DNA of 64,000 nucleotides from Stigmatella aurantiaca (GCF_900109545.1 NZ_FOAP01000023.1:62001-126000), one strand, 5' to 3'; positions 19,486 to 28,738 are shown, counted from the stretch's first letter. Notes: generated by a model from the sequence alone, not told the origin. Numbers and translations: made by a program.

Positions 19486-20598
19486 TCATTCGCTCGGCTC
19501 CTCGGTGTTGATCAGCTCCGGCGGCTTGGCGAGCGGCAGCGTGCGCACCTGGGGCTTCTCGATGCGCTTGCCGCGCTGGTAGGCGGGAAGCTTCTGGGGC
19601 TGCCCCGACTGAAGCGCCCGCTCGACGGCGGCCGCGACCCGGACATCCAGCCAGCCCTCCTCACCGTCCGCCTCCGGCTCGCGGTCCTGGAGCACACACT
19701 CGGAGAAGTAATCCGTCTCGCCGGCGAACTGATCCACCGGCGGATGACGGCGCTCCTCGAACTTCCCGTCGATCTGGGTGCGGTAGGTGATGCCTGCCTC
19801 GGGGCCGTACATGTACGCGGGCGAAGCCTCCACGGTCCCCTTGTCCCCAATCAGTTCATACCGATTCACCGTGCTGCCGCTGTAGTCGACGACGAACTGC
19901 GCCATCCGGTCCTCGGGGAAGCGCAGCACCACGGACACCACGTCATCGAAGTTCAGGCTCCGGCCAGGGGTCCGGAAGCCCGTGGCGCGGACCTCGATGG
20001 GCTCGGTGCCGAACAGGTTGCGCGCGGCGTTGATGGGATAGGGGCCCATGTCCGGCACGGGGCCTGCCCAGTAGCCGCTCTTCGCCCGGTGGTTGGACTG
20101 CTTCACGACCTGGCTGAACACCGAGGAGAAGGCGTGGACACGGCCAAAGTGCCCTGCCCTCACGCGCTCGATGAGCTCCACCGTGCCCGGCTCGAAGTGC
20201 AGCCGGTAGGCGATCATCAGCTTGGCCCCCGACTCCTTGGCCGCCGACCGCATCGCCCAGCAGTCCTGCTCGCTCGCCGCCATGGGCTTCTCCAACAGCA
20301 CATGGATGCCCGCCTTGAGCGCCGACACCACATAGGGCGTGTGGTTGAAGTTGGGGGTGGCCACGTAGACGGCATCGACTTCACCCGAGGACAGGAGGCG
20401 CGCGTAGTCGTCGTAATGGTAGCTCTTCAAGCCATACAGCTTGGCCAGCTTGTCTGCCTTGACGGGATCTCCCGTCACGAGCGCCGTCATCTGCGAATTG
20501 CGCGTCTGGCCCACCCCCGGCATGAACGCCATCTGCGAGATGGAGCCGCCGCCCACCACGCCGTACCGGACCTTGGGACCCTTCACCTTGTGCGCCAT
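19486..20598 (-). CDS. Gfo/Idh/MocA-family sugar oxidoreductase
   Basis: 370 aa. N-terminal NAD(P)-binding motif YGVVGGGSISQMAF, then VYVATPNFNHTPYVVSAL and the catalytic-lysine motif VLLEKPMA; the C-terminal domain carries the GPVPDMGPYPINAARNLFG segment typical of glucose-fructose oxidoreductase-like members. Probably cytoplasmic oxidation of a sugar or cyclitol; substrate unknown. ATG 20598 is chosen for the family N-terminus and a GGGAG site; the frame runs open far upstream as a shadow of the next gene. It converges with the cyclase-like gene. Confidence 0.92.
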   Translation of the reverse strand: MAHKVKGPKVRYGVVGGGSISQMAFMPGVGQTRNSQMTALVTGDPVKADKLAKLYGLKSYHYDDYARLLSSGEVDAVYVATPNFNHTPYVVSALKAGIHVLLEKPMAASEQDCWAMRSAAKESGAKLMIAYRLHFEPGTVELIERVRAGHFGRVHAFSSVFSQVVKQSNHRAKSGYWAGPVPDMGPYPINAARNLFGTEPIEVRATGFRTPGRSLNFDDVVSVVLRFPEDRMAQFVVDYSGSTVNRYELIGDKGTVEASPAYMYGPEAGITYRTQIDGKFEERRHPPVDQFAGETDYFSECVLQDREPEADGEEGWLDVRVAAAVERALQSGQPQKLPAYQRGKRIEKPQVRTLPLAKPPELINTEEPSE

Positions 20599-20722
20599 GC
20601 GTTTCTCCCGGGAAAGCCGTTGAGAAGACGCTACGCACGACAGCACCCCGGGGCGGCCCCCGTGCTTCGGCTGCCCAGTCCGGAAGGAAGCAGCCAGGGA
20701 ACGGCTTGTCGCGAAGGCGGTT

Positions 20723-20752
20723 GGGCAGGCCCCACCCGGAGGGGGCCTGCCC
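20723..20752 (-). terminator. Terminator-like hairpin after lipoprotein gene
   Basis: Perfect 11-bp GC-rich arms (GGGCAGGCCCC at 20723-20733 and its complement at 20742-20752) with an 8-nt loop, 10 bp past the stop of the leftward lipoprotein gene. No T-run follows. Confidence 0.6.
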
Positions 20753-20762
20753 CGAACGAGGG

Positions 20763-21356
20763 CTACTCCTCGTGATCGTGCGCGGCCTCTTCCACCAGCA
20801 AGGTGAAGGAGGCGTTCTCGGGCAGCAGCGCCTGGAACTCGAGGCGGTAGACCTTGCCCGCCTCCAGATCCGCCTTCAACAACCGGCGGAGGCTGCCGCA
20901 TGCCGACTCGCTGATGAGGTACGAGCACTCCTGCGCGATGAGCGTGTTGCCGTCGTAGATCTTCAACCCCCGGAGACGGGACAGGAGGAACGCGTACTCG
21001 GTGGACTCCATGGGACGGAACGTCACGGAGCCCGAGTAACCGAAGGACGTGCCCTGCGGCAGCGTGATGTTGAAGGCGGTGTGGGACGCGTTGACGTTGG
21101 GGAGGGTGGTGCTGCCAGGTGCCGCCGCGCTGACGGAGACAAACGGGCCGTACTCGGCATGGTAGCACGAGTGCTCGATGAGCTCGCCCACCTCCTCGGC
21201 CTCACACGTGTGCAGGCCCCGCAGCAGCTCCTGCTCCTGCGTCTGAGCCACGGACATCTGCTCGACGGCATCCTCGGACATCTCTTCGGTCTGCCCGCAG
21301 CCCATGAGCAACGACAGGCTGGAGGCAAGAAGGACCTTCTGGAACAACGGCGTCAT
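20763..21356 (-). CDS. Hypothetical lipoprotein
   Basis: 197 aa. Start 21356 gives a lipoprotein signal with LLMGC (Cys about residue 20). The mature part begins with an acidic Glu/Gln stretch, contains four further Cys (HTCEAEE, HSCYHAEY, ECSYLISESAC) likely forming disulfides, and ends in a beta-rich part with an acidic His tail. The sequence LKIYDGNTLIAQ and the internal symmetry suggest a jelly-roll or pre-peptidase-type fold, but no family is certain. Myxobacterial envelopes hold many such single-gene lipoproteins. It is divergent from the kinase at 21614. Confidence 0.7.
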   Translation of the reverse strand: MTPLFQKVLLASSLSLLMGCGQTEEMSEDAVEQMSVAQTQEQELLRGLHTCEAEEVGELIEHSCYHAEYGPFVSVSAAAPGSTTLPNVNASHTAFNITLPQGTSFGYSGSVTFRPMESTEYAFLLSRLRGLKIYDGNTLIAQECSYLISESACGSLRRLLKADLEAGKVYRLEFQALLPENASFTLLVEEAAHDHEE

Positions 21357-21613
21357 CTTCACGGGGGCTCCTGGGTGAGGGACTGAGGATGTGGCGCACG
21401 GGAAGCCCCACCGGCCGCTCACGGCGGCTCCAGGCGCTGCTCCTCCGCGCACCACGCCCCCACACATGCCACGAAAGTACAAACGCAATCAAGTTGCATC
21501 TATTTACCGGATGCGAATGGGCGTTGGGGCGCCCTCCCGGGAGGCCTGGGCCCCCGCCTTGGCCTCCGTAAACCCGCGAGTTCTCATCGAAAAAGCACTA
21601 TGGTGCCGCCAGC
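21357..21613. promoter_or_regulatory. Divergent promoter region with short inverted repeat
   Basis: 257 bp between a leftward lipoprotein gene and a rightward kinase gene. An AT-rich patch at 21476-21516 contains inverted GCATC (21496-21500) and GATGC (21510-21514) arms around a 9-bp spacer. It is the only AT-rich part of the gap and so the likely promoter/operator position. No clear consensus boxes. Confidence 0.3.
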
Positions 21614-23227
21614 ATGACGACGACGCACCCCACCGCGGTTTCCCGTTTCCTCAAGAGCCACCTTCGCCGGGACTCCCAAGCCCGGGAGACGTCCGTGGCA
21701 GGCTACATGGCGGGGCTGGCCGCGGCCTGCCTCGTGGCGGTGGGGGCCCTGGGGCCCTACATCGGCTGGGGGCTGACACGGGCGCTGCTGGGGCTCGTGG
21801 CCCTGCTGTGCGTCTATTACACGGTGTTGTGGCGGGCCCTGGGCGCGGGGTGGTTCCACCCCATCATCCACTGGCTCAACGTGGCCATCGAGGTCAGCAT
21901 CCCCTCGGTGGTGCTGGCCTTCGACTTGCGCTTCCAAGGGCCCATCTACGCGCTCACCGCCCCCACGCTCGTCATCTGGGGCACCCTGGTGGTGCTGGCG
22001 GCGCTGCGCACCCAGCCCATGTTGGCGCTGATGGCCGGCGGGCTCGCGGCCGGTGAGTACCTGCTGCTCTACTTCTTCTTCGTGCGCCCGCTGCTGCCCG
22101 AGGAGCCGCTGCTCACCCTCACCCCGCCCTTCATCATCATGCGCGCGGTGTTCCTGCTCAGCTCCGGCGTGGCCACCGCCATCCTCGCCCGGCACTTCGT
22201 GCGCAAGACGGGCCAGGCGCTCGCGGCCCTGCGCGAGCAAGAGGTCATGGGCAAGTACCTGCTACACGAGCGCATCGGCACCGGCGGCATGGCGGAGGTG
22301 TACCGCGCCACCTACTGCCCCGAGGGCGGCTTCGAGAAGCAGGTGGCCCTCAAGCGTATCCTCCCCCACTTCGCGGATGACGCGGGCTTCGTCACCCTCT
22401 TCCGCCGGGAGGCGGAGCTGTGCTCCACCCTGCACCACCCCAACATCGTCCAGGTGTTCGACCTGGGGCGGCATGCCAACTCGTACTTCCTGGCCATGGA
22501 GTACGTGGATGGCCTGCCCCTGAGCACGCTGCTGCGGGTGATGGGCGGGCGCCGGCTGCCCCTGTCCGCGGTCACCTTCCTCGGGGCGGAGCTGGCCTCG
22601 GCGCTGGACTACCTGCACCGGCGCACCAACCGCACCGGCGAGCCCCTGCACCTCGTGCACCGGGACCTGAACCCGCCCAACGTGCTGCTCTCGCGCCTGG
22701 GCGAGGTGAAGCTGTCGGACTTCGGCATCGCCCGGGATGCCGCGCGCGCGCAGCTCACCGTGGTGGGCACCGTGCGGGGCAAGCTGGGCTACATGGCCCC
22801 GGAGCAGGTGCGGGCCGAGCCGATGGATGGGCGCGCGGACCTGTTCGCCCTGGGGCTCACCCTCCACGAGGCCATCACCGGCCAGCGCCTGCTCGTGGGC
22901 GAGGGCGAGGCCGCCCTGATGTTCGCCGTCATGGAGCAGGAGCTGAAGCCGCCCTCCCACTTCCGGCCCGGCGTCTCCCCCGCGCTGGACGCGGTGGTGA
23001 TGCGGCTGCTGGAGCGCAACCTGGGCCGGCGCACCCCCCACAGCGGGGAGCTGCGCCAGCAGTTGCTCCAGCTCACGGGAGAGGAGGCCCCCTATCCCCA
23101 AGGCCAGGCGGCGCTGTCGCTGGCCATGCAGGAGGCCCTGCTCCAGCTGCACCGGGGCAGCGAGGCGCTCTCCCCCGCCCAGCCGTCCACCGAGATCGAC
23201 CAGCGGTTCCAGGCACACCCAGGGTAG
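21614..23227 (+). CDS. Membrane Ser/Thr protein kinase with N-terminal multi-spanning sensor
   Basis: 537 aa. About six hydrophobic helices fill residues 28-200, followed by a Hanks-type kinase domain from about 212 to 490: glycine loop IGTGGMAEVYRA, catalytic Lys247 (ALKRIL), HRD at 349-351 (HRDLNPPN), DFGIAR and APEQ. The sensor-first, kinase-last order is the reverse of the usual receptor layout. It resembles the membrane-sensor-plus-kinase proteins common in myxobacteria. It is followed 10 bp later by an ATP-grasp gene, then by an FHA protein that could bind its phosphothreonine products. Confidence 0.93.
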   Translation: MTTTHPTAVSRFLKSHLRRDSQARETSVAGYMAGLAAACLVAVGALGPYIGWGLTRALLGLVALLCVYYTVLWRALGAGWFHPIIHWLNVAIEVSIPSVVLAFDLRFQGPIYALTAPTLVIWGTLVVLAALRTQPMLALMAGGLAAGEYLLLYFFFVRPLLPEEPLLTLTPPFIIMRAVFLLSSGVATAILARHFVRKTGQALAALREQEVMGKYLLHERIGTGGMAEVYRATYCPEGGFEKQVALKRILPHFADDAGFVTLFRREAELCSTLHHPNIVQVFDLGRHANSYFLAMEYVDGLPLSTLLRVMGGRRLPLSAVTFLGAELASALDYLHRRTNRTGEPLHLVHRDLNPPNVLLSRLGEVKLSDFGIARDAARAQLTVVGTVRGKLGYMAPEQVRAEPMDGRADLFALGLTLHEAITGQRLLVGEGEAALMFAVMEQELKPPSHFRPGVSPALDAVVMRLLERNLGRRTPHSGELRQQLLQLTGEEAPYPQGQAALSLAMQEALLQLHRGSEALSPAQPSTEIDQRFQAHPG

Positions 23228-23237
23228 ACCGGCCCCC

Positions 23238-24104
23238 ATGGACACGCGCATGCATATGGACGTTGCCATCGTCACCTACGCCGGCCTGCCGGAGCTCGAC
23301 CTCCACGATGCCCTGCTCATCCCCGCGCTGGCCTCGCTGGGGCTGAAGGCCCGCCCGTGTGTCTGGGATGATCCCCGGATCGACTGGAGCGTGCCCCGGG
23401 TGGCGGTGGTGCGCACCGCCTGGGATACCCACCTGCGGCGGGAGGCCTTCGTGGACTGGGCCCGCCGCACGGGCGAGCGCACCCAGCTCCACAACCCGCC
23501 CGAGGTGCTGCGCTGGAACACCCACAAGTCCTACCTGCGCACGCTGGAGGCCCAGGGCATCGCCTTCACCCCCACCGTCTGGGTTCCCCAGGGGGGCTCG
23601 CTGAACGTGGGCGCGCTGATGCGCGAGCGGGGGTGGAGCGAGGTGGTGCTCAAGCCGGTGGTGTCCGCCGGCGCGCTGAAGACGTATCGCTTCACGGCCG
23701 CGGAGGCGGATCAGGCCCAGGCGCACCTGGACCCGCTCGCCGCCGGGGACGAGGTGATGGTGCAGCCCTACCTCTCCACCTTCGGCACGGACGGGGAGCG
23801 CTCCTATATCTTCTTCGATGGCGCCTTCAGCCACGCCGTGCGCCGGCCTCCCGGCCTGGAGAACACCCCTCGCGCCTTCGAGGAGCCCCACCGGATCGAC
23901 CCACGGCCGGAGGAGCTGCGCCTTGCCCAGGATGTCCTGGACGCCGTGGGGCAGCCGCTGCTCTACGCCCGCGTGGACATCGCCACCGACAACGCGGGGC
24001 GTGCTTGCCTGCAAGAGCTGGAAGCGACCGAGCCCAGGCTCTTCCTCGGGCTCGACGCCCAGGCGCCACTCCGCCTGGCCCAGGCCGTGGCCCGGAAGCT
24101 GTAG
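23238..24104 (+). CDS. ATP-grasp (RimK/DcsG-like) ligase
   Basis: 288 aa. Recognisable ATP-grasp elements are NTHKSYLRTLEAQGIAF (N-lobe), VVLKPVVSAGALKTYRF (ATP-binding Lys), EVMVQPYLSTFGTDGERSYIFF and the metal-binding LYARVDIATDNAGR followed by LQELEATEPRLF. Relatives ligate amino acids or act in O-ureidoserine/cycloserine-type pathways; the substrate here is unknown. It is probably co-transcribed with the preceding kinase. Starts at 23250 or 23256 are possible alternatives. Confidence 0.85.
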   Translation: MDTRMHMDVAIVTYAGLPELDLHDALLIPALASLGLKARPCVWDDPRIDWSVPRVAVVRTAWDTHLRREAFVDWARRTGERTQLHNPPEVLRWNTHKSYLRTLEAQGIAFTPTVWVPQGGSLNVGALMRERGWSEVVLKPVVSAGALKTYRFTAAEADQAQAHLDPLAAGDEVMVQPYLSTFGTDGERSYIFFDGAFSHAVRRPPGLENTPRAFEEPHRIDPRPEELRLAQDVLDAVGQPLLYARVDIATDNAGRACLQELEATEPRLFLGLDAQAPLRLAQAVARKL

Positions 24105-24214
24105 CCGCGAGTGCGGTCCGGTGGACGTTGGGGCCCCGCGTTCCGCCGAGTCGTGGACACCTGGATCACAGGAGTCATGCGCCCGGGCCCCATCGGTGTT
24201 TAATTCCGTCCCCC

Positions 24215-24760
24215 ATGGCGCGCTCTCTCCTGCTCTCGCTCCTCGTCCGTCAACGCATGGCCCTTCAAGGGCGGTTTCAAGCCCGCTACCCCCACCCGTG
24301 GCTCATCTGGGAGGCGGGCGCCTGGAATGTGCCGGAGACGGACATGCAGAACGTCGCGGCCACCCGGCTGCCCGTGTCGGATCTCCGGGACTGCCTGCCC
24401 CCGGGAGACGCCCTCTGCTTCGAGCTGGTGCCCCCCCCCTCCGCCCAGGCCGTGCTGAGGGTGGGCCGCGCCACGCACAACGAGTTCGTCATCAACGACG
24501 CCACCGTGTCGCGCGAGCACATCCTCCTGTCCGTGGACGCGCAGGGGCAGTGGCGCGTGGAGGCGCACCCCAAGGCGGGCTCGGTGAAGCTCGGCGGGGT
24601 GCCGCTGCAGCCCGGCCAGCCGCACCTGTTGAAGCCGGAGGTGCCCCTGGAGCTGGGGGATGCGCGGCTCACCTTCCAGGGGCCGGAGGAATTCTCCGCG
24701 CGCCTGGGCCGCATCGCCGCCCGCCTGACCGAGCAGATGGGTCAGGCCCGCGTGGTGTGA
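24215..24760 (+). CDS. FHA-domain protein
   Basis: 181 aa, soluble. The FHA core at residues about 88-145 reads LRVGRATHNEFVINDATVSREH, with the phosphothreonine-contact Arg (GRA), Ser/His (VSREH) and Asn, then VKLGGVPLQPG. The about 80-residue N-terminal part is not recognised. It probably binds threonine-phosphorylated proteins, possibly those made by the neighbouring kinases. ATG 24215 is chosen because the start of the recognisable protein follows it; there is 110 bp of non-coding sequence before it. Confidence 0.9.
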   Translation: MARSLLLSLLVRQRMALQGRFQARYPHPWLIWEAGAWNVPETDMQNVAATRLPVSDLRDCLPPGDALCFELVPPPSAQAVLRVGRATHNEFVINDATVSREHILLSVDAQGQWRVEAHPKAGSVKLGGVPLQPGQPHLLKPEVPLELGDARLTFQGPEEFSARLGRIAARLTEQMGQARVV

Positions 24761-24788
24761 GCGCACCGGCCGCACGCGTGGCCCGGGC

Positions 24789-25526
24789 TCAGCGGGAGGA
24801 GACGGTGCCCAGCGACGTGGGCCGGGGATCCGGCGCCGTCACCGCGTAGACGACGCCGCCCGTCAGCAGCAAGGCCGCCCCCGCCCCCGCCCAGACCCAC
24901 CACTTGTGGGTAAGGGGCTCGCGCACCTCTTTCCCCGCCGCGCCCTTGCCCAGGGCCGCCGGCGCCACCGCGGGCTTGCTGGCGTTGGCCACGGCCTGGC
25001 GCTCGGCCTCCTTGAGCGTGACTTCCTGTTTGGGCGCGGCGCGCGCGTTGGACTCCCGCGCCGCCGCGGCCTTGGGGCGATCCGTCTTCGGCTTCGCGGC
25101 GGTCTTCTCCCGCTCGGTGCGGCGCTGGGCCTCCGCCTGCGCCTGCGCGCGGGAGTCCATCTCCGTGATGAGGTCCTTCACCAGGGGCGCGTTGGGCGGC
25201 TCCTTCGGCGAGAGCGCCAGGTAGCGCCGGTAAAAGGTGGCCGCGCGCTCGTAGCTGCCGAGCTGGCGGTGGCACTGGGCCACGTTGAAGAGGAAGGCCG
25301 GCAGGGGCACCAGGTTGTAGGCCGCGTCGAACGAGGACAGGGCCTGACGGAAGTTCCCCTGCTCATAGAAGGCGTTGCCCTCGGCGAACTTCGCCCGGGC
25401 CTCGGTCTTCGCCTCTTCCGTGGGGGCCGCGGCGCTCGCGGCCAGCGGAAGAACCAGCCCCAACACCCACAGGAGGCCAAGGAGCCGGCCCTGCCGCTCA
25501 CATCGCGAACGGATCGATGAGTTCAT
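24789..25526 (-). CDS. Exported TPR protein with C-terminal membrane helix
   Basis: 245 aa. Signal peptide (WVLGLVLPLAASAAA), then two or three TPR units (about 40-125; AEGNAFYEQGNFRQALSSFDAAYNL and HRQLGSYERAATFYRRYLAL), a Lys/Ala/Glu-rich linker and a membrane helix near the C-terminus (WVWAGAGAALLLTGGVVYAV). Its start lies 29 nt inside the end of the upstream kinase gene, so translation is likely coupled. It is probably a periplasmic scaffold for that kinase. Proteins of this layout follow Ser/Thr kinases often in myxobacteria. Confidence 0.85.
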   Translation of the reverse strand: MNSSIRSRCERQGRLLGLLWVLGLVLPLAASAAAPTEEAKTEARAKFAEGNAFYEQGNFRQALSSFDAAYNLVPLPAFLFNVAQCHRQLGSYERAATFYRRYLALSPKEPPNAPLVKDLITEMDSRAQAQAEAQRRTEREKTAAKPKTDRPKAAAARESNARAAPKQEVTLKEAERQAVANASKPAVAPAALGKGAAGKEVREPLTHKWWVWAGAGAALLLTGGVVYAVTAPDPRPTSLGTVSSR

Positions 25527-26943
25527 CGCGCTTGATGTCCTTCCGGGGCGCGGCCTTCGGCGGCGCGGCCGGGACCTTCACCAGGGGCACCTCGAGGAGG
25601 GCGTTGGCGTCCAGGCGCACTTCACGCTCCTGGGAGACGTGACCCGCCAGCTCCACCCGCAGCCCGAGGGGCTCGTTTGATCTCGGCAACTGCTTCACCA
25701 GGGGCGTCACCCCGAGCGCCTCGCCCGTGTCCGCGCGCACCACGCGCGCCCCTGCGGGCACCGTGCGCACATCGAGGGTGACCGGGGCCAGGACGGGCGC
25801 CGGCACGGCCACGGCCACGGGCGCTTCCGCCACCGCCACGTCCGAACGCCACATCCGCTCCACGCCCCGCCAGGTGAGCCCGCCCGCCAGCATCGCCAGC
25901 GCCATGCCGCCGATGAGCATCGGCGTCCGGCCCTGCAGCAGGGGGCTCCTCACCGCCTTCATGCGGCGCGTGGGGATGGAGTCCTCTTCGTCCTCCAGCG
26001 CCACGTCCGAGCGCTTCACCCCGCCCAGCAGGAGCAGCGCCGTCGTCACCTCGGAGAGCTGCTGGGGCCGGGCCTCGGGCTCCTTGGCGAGGCAGCGCAG
26101 CACCAGCTGCGCCAGCGCGGCCGGCATGGGCTCGCCGGAGGCCAGCTTCGCCGGCAGGGCCGGCGGCGGCTGGGTGATGATCTGCACCACGAGCTGCCCG
26201 AAGGCGGGCGCCTGGAACGGCGGGCGGCCCGCGAGCAGCTCATAGAGCAGGTTGCCCACGGCATAGATGTCCGCGCGGTGATCCACCGGCAGCCCCGCGG
26301 CCTGCTCGGGCGCCATGTACGTGGGCGTGCCGATGATGGTGCCGTCCAGCGTGCCGTTGGTGCCCTCGGAGGTGAGAATCTTGGCCACCCCGAAGTCGAG
26401 CACCTTGACGAAGTCCACCATGCCGCTGCGGTGGGCCAGGAAGAGGTTGTCGGGCTTGACGTCCCGGTGCACCACGCCGAGCGCGTGCGCCGCGCCGAGC
26501 GCCGCGCACACCTGCACGCCGATGCGCTGGATGCGCTCGAGCGTCAGCCGGTCCTCCTTGAGCACCTCGGCGAGGCTCTGCCCGCGCAGCAGCTCCATCA
26601 CGCAGTAGACGCGCCCCTTCTCCGGCTCCTCCACGAAGTCGAAGATCTCGACGATGTGCTCGTGGTTGATCTGGTTGACGGAGCGCGCCTCCTGGAAGAA
26701 GCGCCGGACGAAGCCACTGTCCCGGGCATGCTCCGGGCGGAGCACCTTGAGCGCCACCTGCCGGCCCAGCCGCACGTGGCGCGCCTGGAACACCCTGCCC
26801 ATGGAGCCTTCGCCCAGGAGCCGTTCGAGCTGGTAGTTGCCCAGGACATCCCCTTCCTGGATCTCACTACCGCTCCTGCCTGTGTCGTTGGCGGAGGACA
26901 TGCTGGACAGCACGGTCTGTGCGATGAGGTCTTCACCAGCCAT
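25498..26943 (-). CDS. Ser/Thr protein kinase with C-terminal PEGA domain
   Basis: 481 aa. Hanks kinase from residue 36 to about 305: glycine loop LLGEGSMGRVFQA, Lys66, HRD at 159-161 (HRDVKPDN), DFG at 183-185, GTPTYMAPEQ activation segment. One membrane helix follows (about 342-358), then an extracytoplasmic PEGA-like domain (about 390-455; TVPAGARVVRADTGEALGVTP). The usual receptor-kinase topology, with PEGA probably sensing the envelope. It forms a pair with the TPR gene at 24789 and overlaps it. Confidence 0.95.
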   Translation of the reverse strand: MAGEDLIAQTVLSSMSSANDTGRSGSEIQEGDVLGNYQLERLLGEGSMGRVFQARHVRLGRQVALKVLRPEHARDSGFVRRFFQEARSVNQINHEHIVEIFDFVEEPEKGRVYCVMELLRGQSLAEVLKEDRLTLERIQRIGVQVCAALGAAHALGVVHRDVKPDNLFLAHRSGMVDFVKVLDFGVAKILTSEGTNGTLDGTIIGTPTYMAPEQAAGLPVDHRADIYAVGNLLYELLAGRPPFQAPAFGQLVVQIITQPPPALPAKLASGEPMPAALAQLVLRCLAKEPEARPQQLSEVTTALLLLGGVKRSDVALEDEEDSIPTRRMKAVRSPLLQGRTPMLIGGMALAMLAGGLTWRGVERMWRSDVAVAEAPVAVAVPAPVLAPVTLDVRTVPAGARVVRADTGEALGVTPLVKQLPRSNEPLGLRVELAGHVSQEREVRLDANALLEVPLVKVPAAPPKAAPRKDIKRDELIDPFAM

Positions 26944-27214
26944 GGGAGAGAAACCTTTCCATTGGAGGGAGCCCTAGCAACCCATCAGCGCCCTTCACGT
27001 TCTCTCAATGAGCGATCCGCGTGGATAGGCCGTCCACCTCCGGACACTCTTCCTGCTCTACAAGGCAATCCCACCTGGGACTACCTGGAGGCCCGGCCAG
27101 CGGGAGCGGATCACCCGCCCCCGCCTCCGCCGCCGGTCTTCTGCGCCTTGGGTACAGTCCTATTGAGCAACAACGATTCGTGTTGCCTCGGCCACGGACC
27201 CGCGCGGGAACCGT
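26944..27214. other. Intergenic region between kinase and Cys-rich lipoprotein genes
   Basis: 271 bp upstream of the kinase and downstream of the small lipoprotein (both leftward). It holds the kinase promoter, not clearly readable, and a short hairpin with GCAACA/TGTTGC arms near 27164-27183 that may end the lipoprotein transcript. No gene is supported. Confidence 0.35.
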
Positions 27215-27475
27215 TCAGCAGCCCTCACCGTTCGGGCCACTCTCGTCCACCTTGCCATCGCAGTTGTCGTCGATGCCGTTGCCGCACACTTCCGGCTCGG
27301 GCAGGCAGCAGTACTGCAGGGTGCCCAGCGTGGCGCACACGTAGCCATCGCCGCCGCAGTCCCCATCGGCGGTGCAGGCGTAGGGCTTGTCGTCCGGGAA
27401 ATCGACACTGCAGCCCGAGGACAGTCCAACGAGGGCGGCGCACAGCGACAGCTTCAGGAAAGAAACGGAATTCAT
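27215..27475 (-). CDS. Small Cys-rich lipoprotein with CGNGIDDNCDG motif
   Basis: 86 aa. Lipobox LSSGC (Cys about residue 22), then nine further Cys, including CTADGDCGGDGYVC and the C-terminal EVCGNGIDDNCDGKVDE. That motif is the Asp-rich calcium/metal-binding repeat common in myxobacterial surface proteins, usually in long proteins, here alone. It starts 2 bp after the upstream gene stop, so it is in one operon with it. Likely a disulfide-bonded outer-membrane lipoprotein. Confidence 0.85.
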   Translation of the reverse strand: MNSVSFLKLSLCAALVGLSSGCSVDFPDDKPYACTADGDCGGDGYVCATLGTLQYCCLPEPEVCGNGIDDNCDGKVDESGPNGEGC

Positions 27476-27477
27476 GG

Positions 27478-28698
27478 TCAGAAGCTCCCACCGAAGACGA
27501 CGTGAAGGCCGGTGGAGGAGGCCGGCGCGGTGTCAGTCCCCGGCGCCACCGGGGGCGGCGCGCTCTTCGTGGGGACCACCACCAGCCAGGCCACGCTGCC
27601 GGCCGTGACCGCGGCACCCCCCACCATCAGCGCCGTGGCCAGGTTCGCCTGGCTCTGCGCATCGATGCGCTCGCCGCGGGAGATATCGATGACACCATTG
27701 TTGTCGGCGTCCACGGCGCGGTCGCCCACCTTCTTGGCATCGCTGCCCAGGAAGGCGCCCACGCCCACCGCCACCAGTCCCGCCACCGCGGTGTAGAGCG
27801 CGGGCCGCTTGAAGATGGAGGGGCCCGACGGGCCGCTCTTCTTCTTGCGCGAGGAGGCCACCTCGTCCCCCGGCCCCTCGGGCGCGGGGCCCGTGGACTC
27901 CAGGTACACGTCCACCGAGGAGGTCTCCCCGGGCTTGAGGTCCAGCTTCTTCGTATAGGTGGAGTACTCCTCCGCCTCGACCGTGAGCGTGGACTCCACG
28001 GGCGGCACGCGCGCCTCGAGGCTGCCCACCCCCAGCGTCTTCTCGCCCAGGCGCACCACCGCCTGGGACACGTTGACGTTCACCTTGAGCACCGAGCGGG
28101 GCTTGGCCAGGGACTTGAGCCGGTCGGCCAGCAGCCGCGCGCCGCCCTGCTGGAACTTCGCGTCCTTCGGGTTGCGGCCCGTCAGCGAGTCGGTCTCCAC
28201 CACGCCGCGGTCGTGGTCATACGTCCACAGCCGGAACGTCCACCCGTCGTCCTCCAGCGCCAGCCGCGCGGTGACGAGCAGGTTCGCATCCAGCGTCTCC
28301 GCGGGCTCCGCCAGGCACGAGGCCGAGGTGCACTTGAGCGCCGTCTCGTAGCCGTCCGACAGCCGCTCCTTGGTGTCCTTGAAGGAGGCGCCCAGCGCCA
28401 CCCCACCCACACCGCGCACAGCGCCATACAGGCCGCGGAGCCAGCGGCCCGCGACGGCGGCACCGGCACGCTCGGGGGTGTCCAGACCCAGGAGGACGGC
28501 GCGCGGCAGCAGCTCCGCGCCGGCCGTATCGGCTGAGAGGTCCATGCCGACAGCGCCGGGATCTCCCGTGTCCTCGCTGTCGGAGTCGGTGGGAGGGGGC
28601 TCGGAGCCGGACAGATCCAGCCCCATACCCTGGGCCTGGGCGGCGGAAGCCAGCGCCAGCATCAGCAAGAGGGCGAAGCCAACGGCGGAAGTACGCAT
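27478..28698 (-). CDS. Exported protein with PEGA-like domain and C-terminal helices
   Basis: 406 aa. Signal peptide (LLLMLALASAAQAQ) from ATG 28698, which has an AAGGGG site. A Ser/Asp/Pro-rich spacer and an alpha/beta region follow (about 45-210; GYETALKCTSASCLAEPAETLDA with a probable disulfide). A PEGA-like beta domain is at about 230-290 (VNVNVSQAVVRLGEKTLGVG), then two hydrophobic helices with a DADNNGVIDISRG EF-hand-like loop between them. The layout resembles proteins that pair with kinases and TPR proteins in this genome. Specific function unknown. Confidence 0.75.
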   Translation of the reverse strand: MRTSAVGFALLLMLALASAAQAQGMGLDLSGSEPPPTDSDSEDTGDPGAVGMDLSADTAGAELLPRAVLLGLDTPERAGAAVAGRWLRGLYGAVRGVGGVALGASFKDTKERLSDGYETALKCTSASCLAEPAETLDANLLVTARLALEDDGWTFRLWTYDHDRGVVETDSLTGRNPKDAKFQQGGARLLADRLKSLAKPRSVLKVNVNVSQAVVRLGEKTLGVGSLEARVPPVESTLTVEAEEYSTYTKKLDLKPGETSSVDVYLESTGPAPEGPGDEVASSRKKKSGPSGPSIFKRPALYTAVAGLVAVGVGAFLGSDAKKVGDRAVDADNNGVIDISRGERIDAQSQANLATALMVGGAAVTAGSVAWLVVVPTKSAPPPVAPGTDTAPASSTGLHVVFGGSF

Positions 28699-28738
28699 AC
28701 CCCCCTTCTTACCGCGCCGCCTCCCAACACGGAATGGA

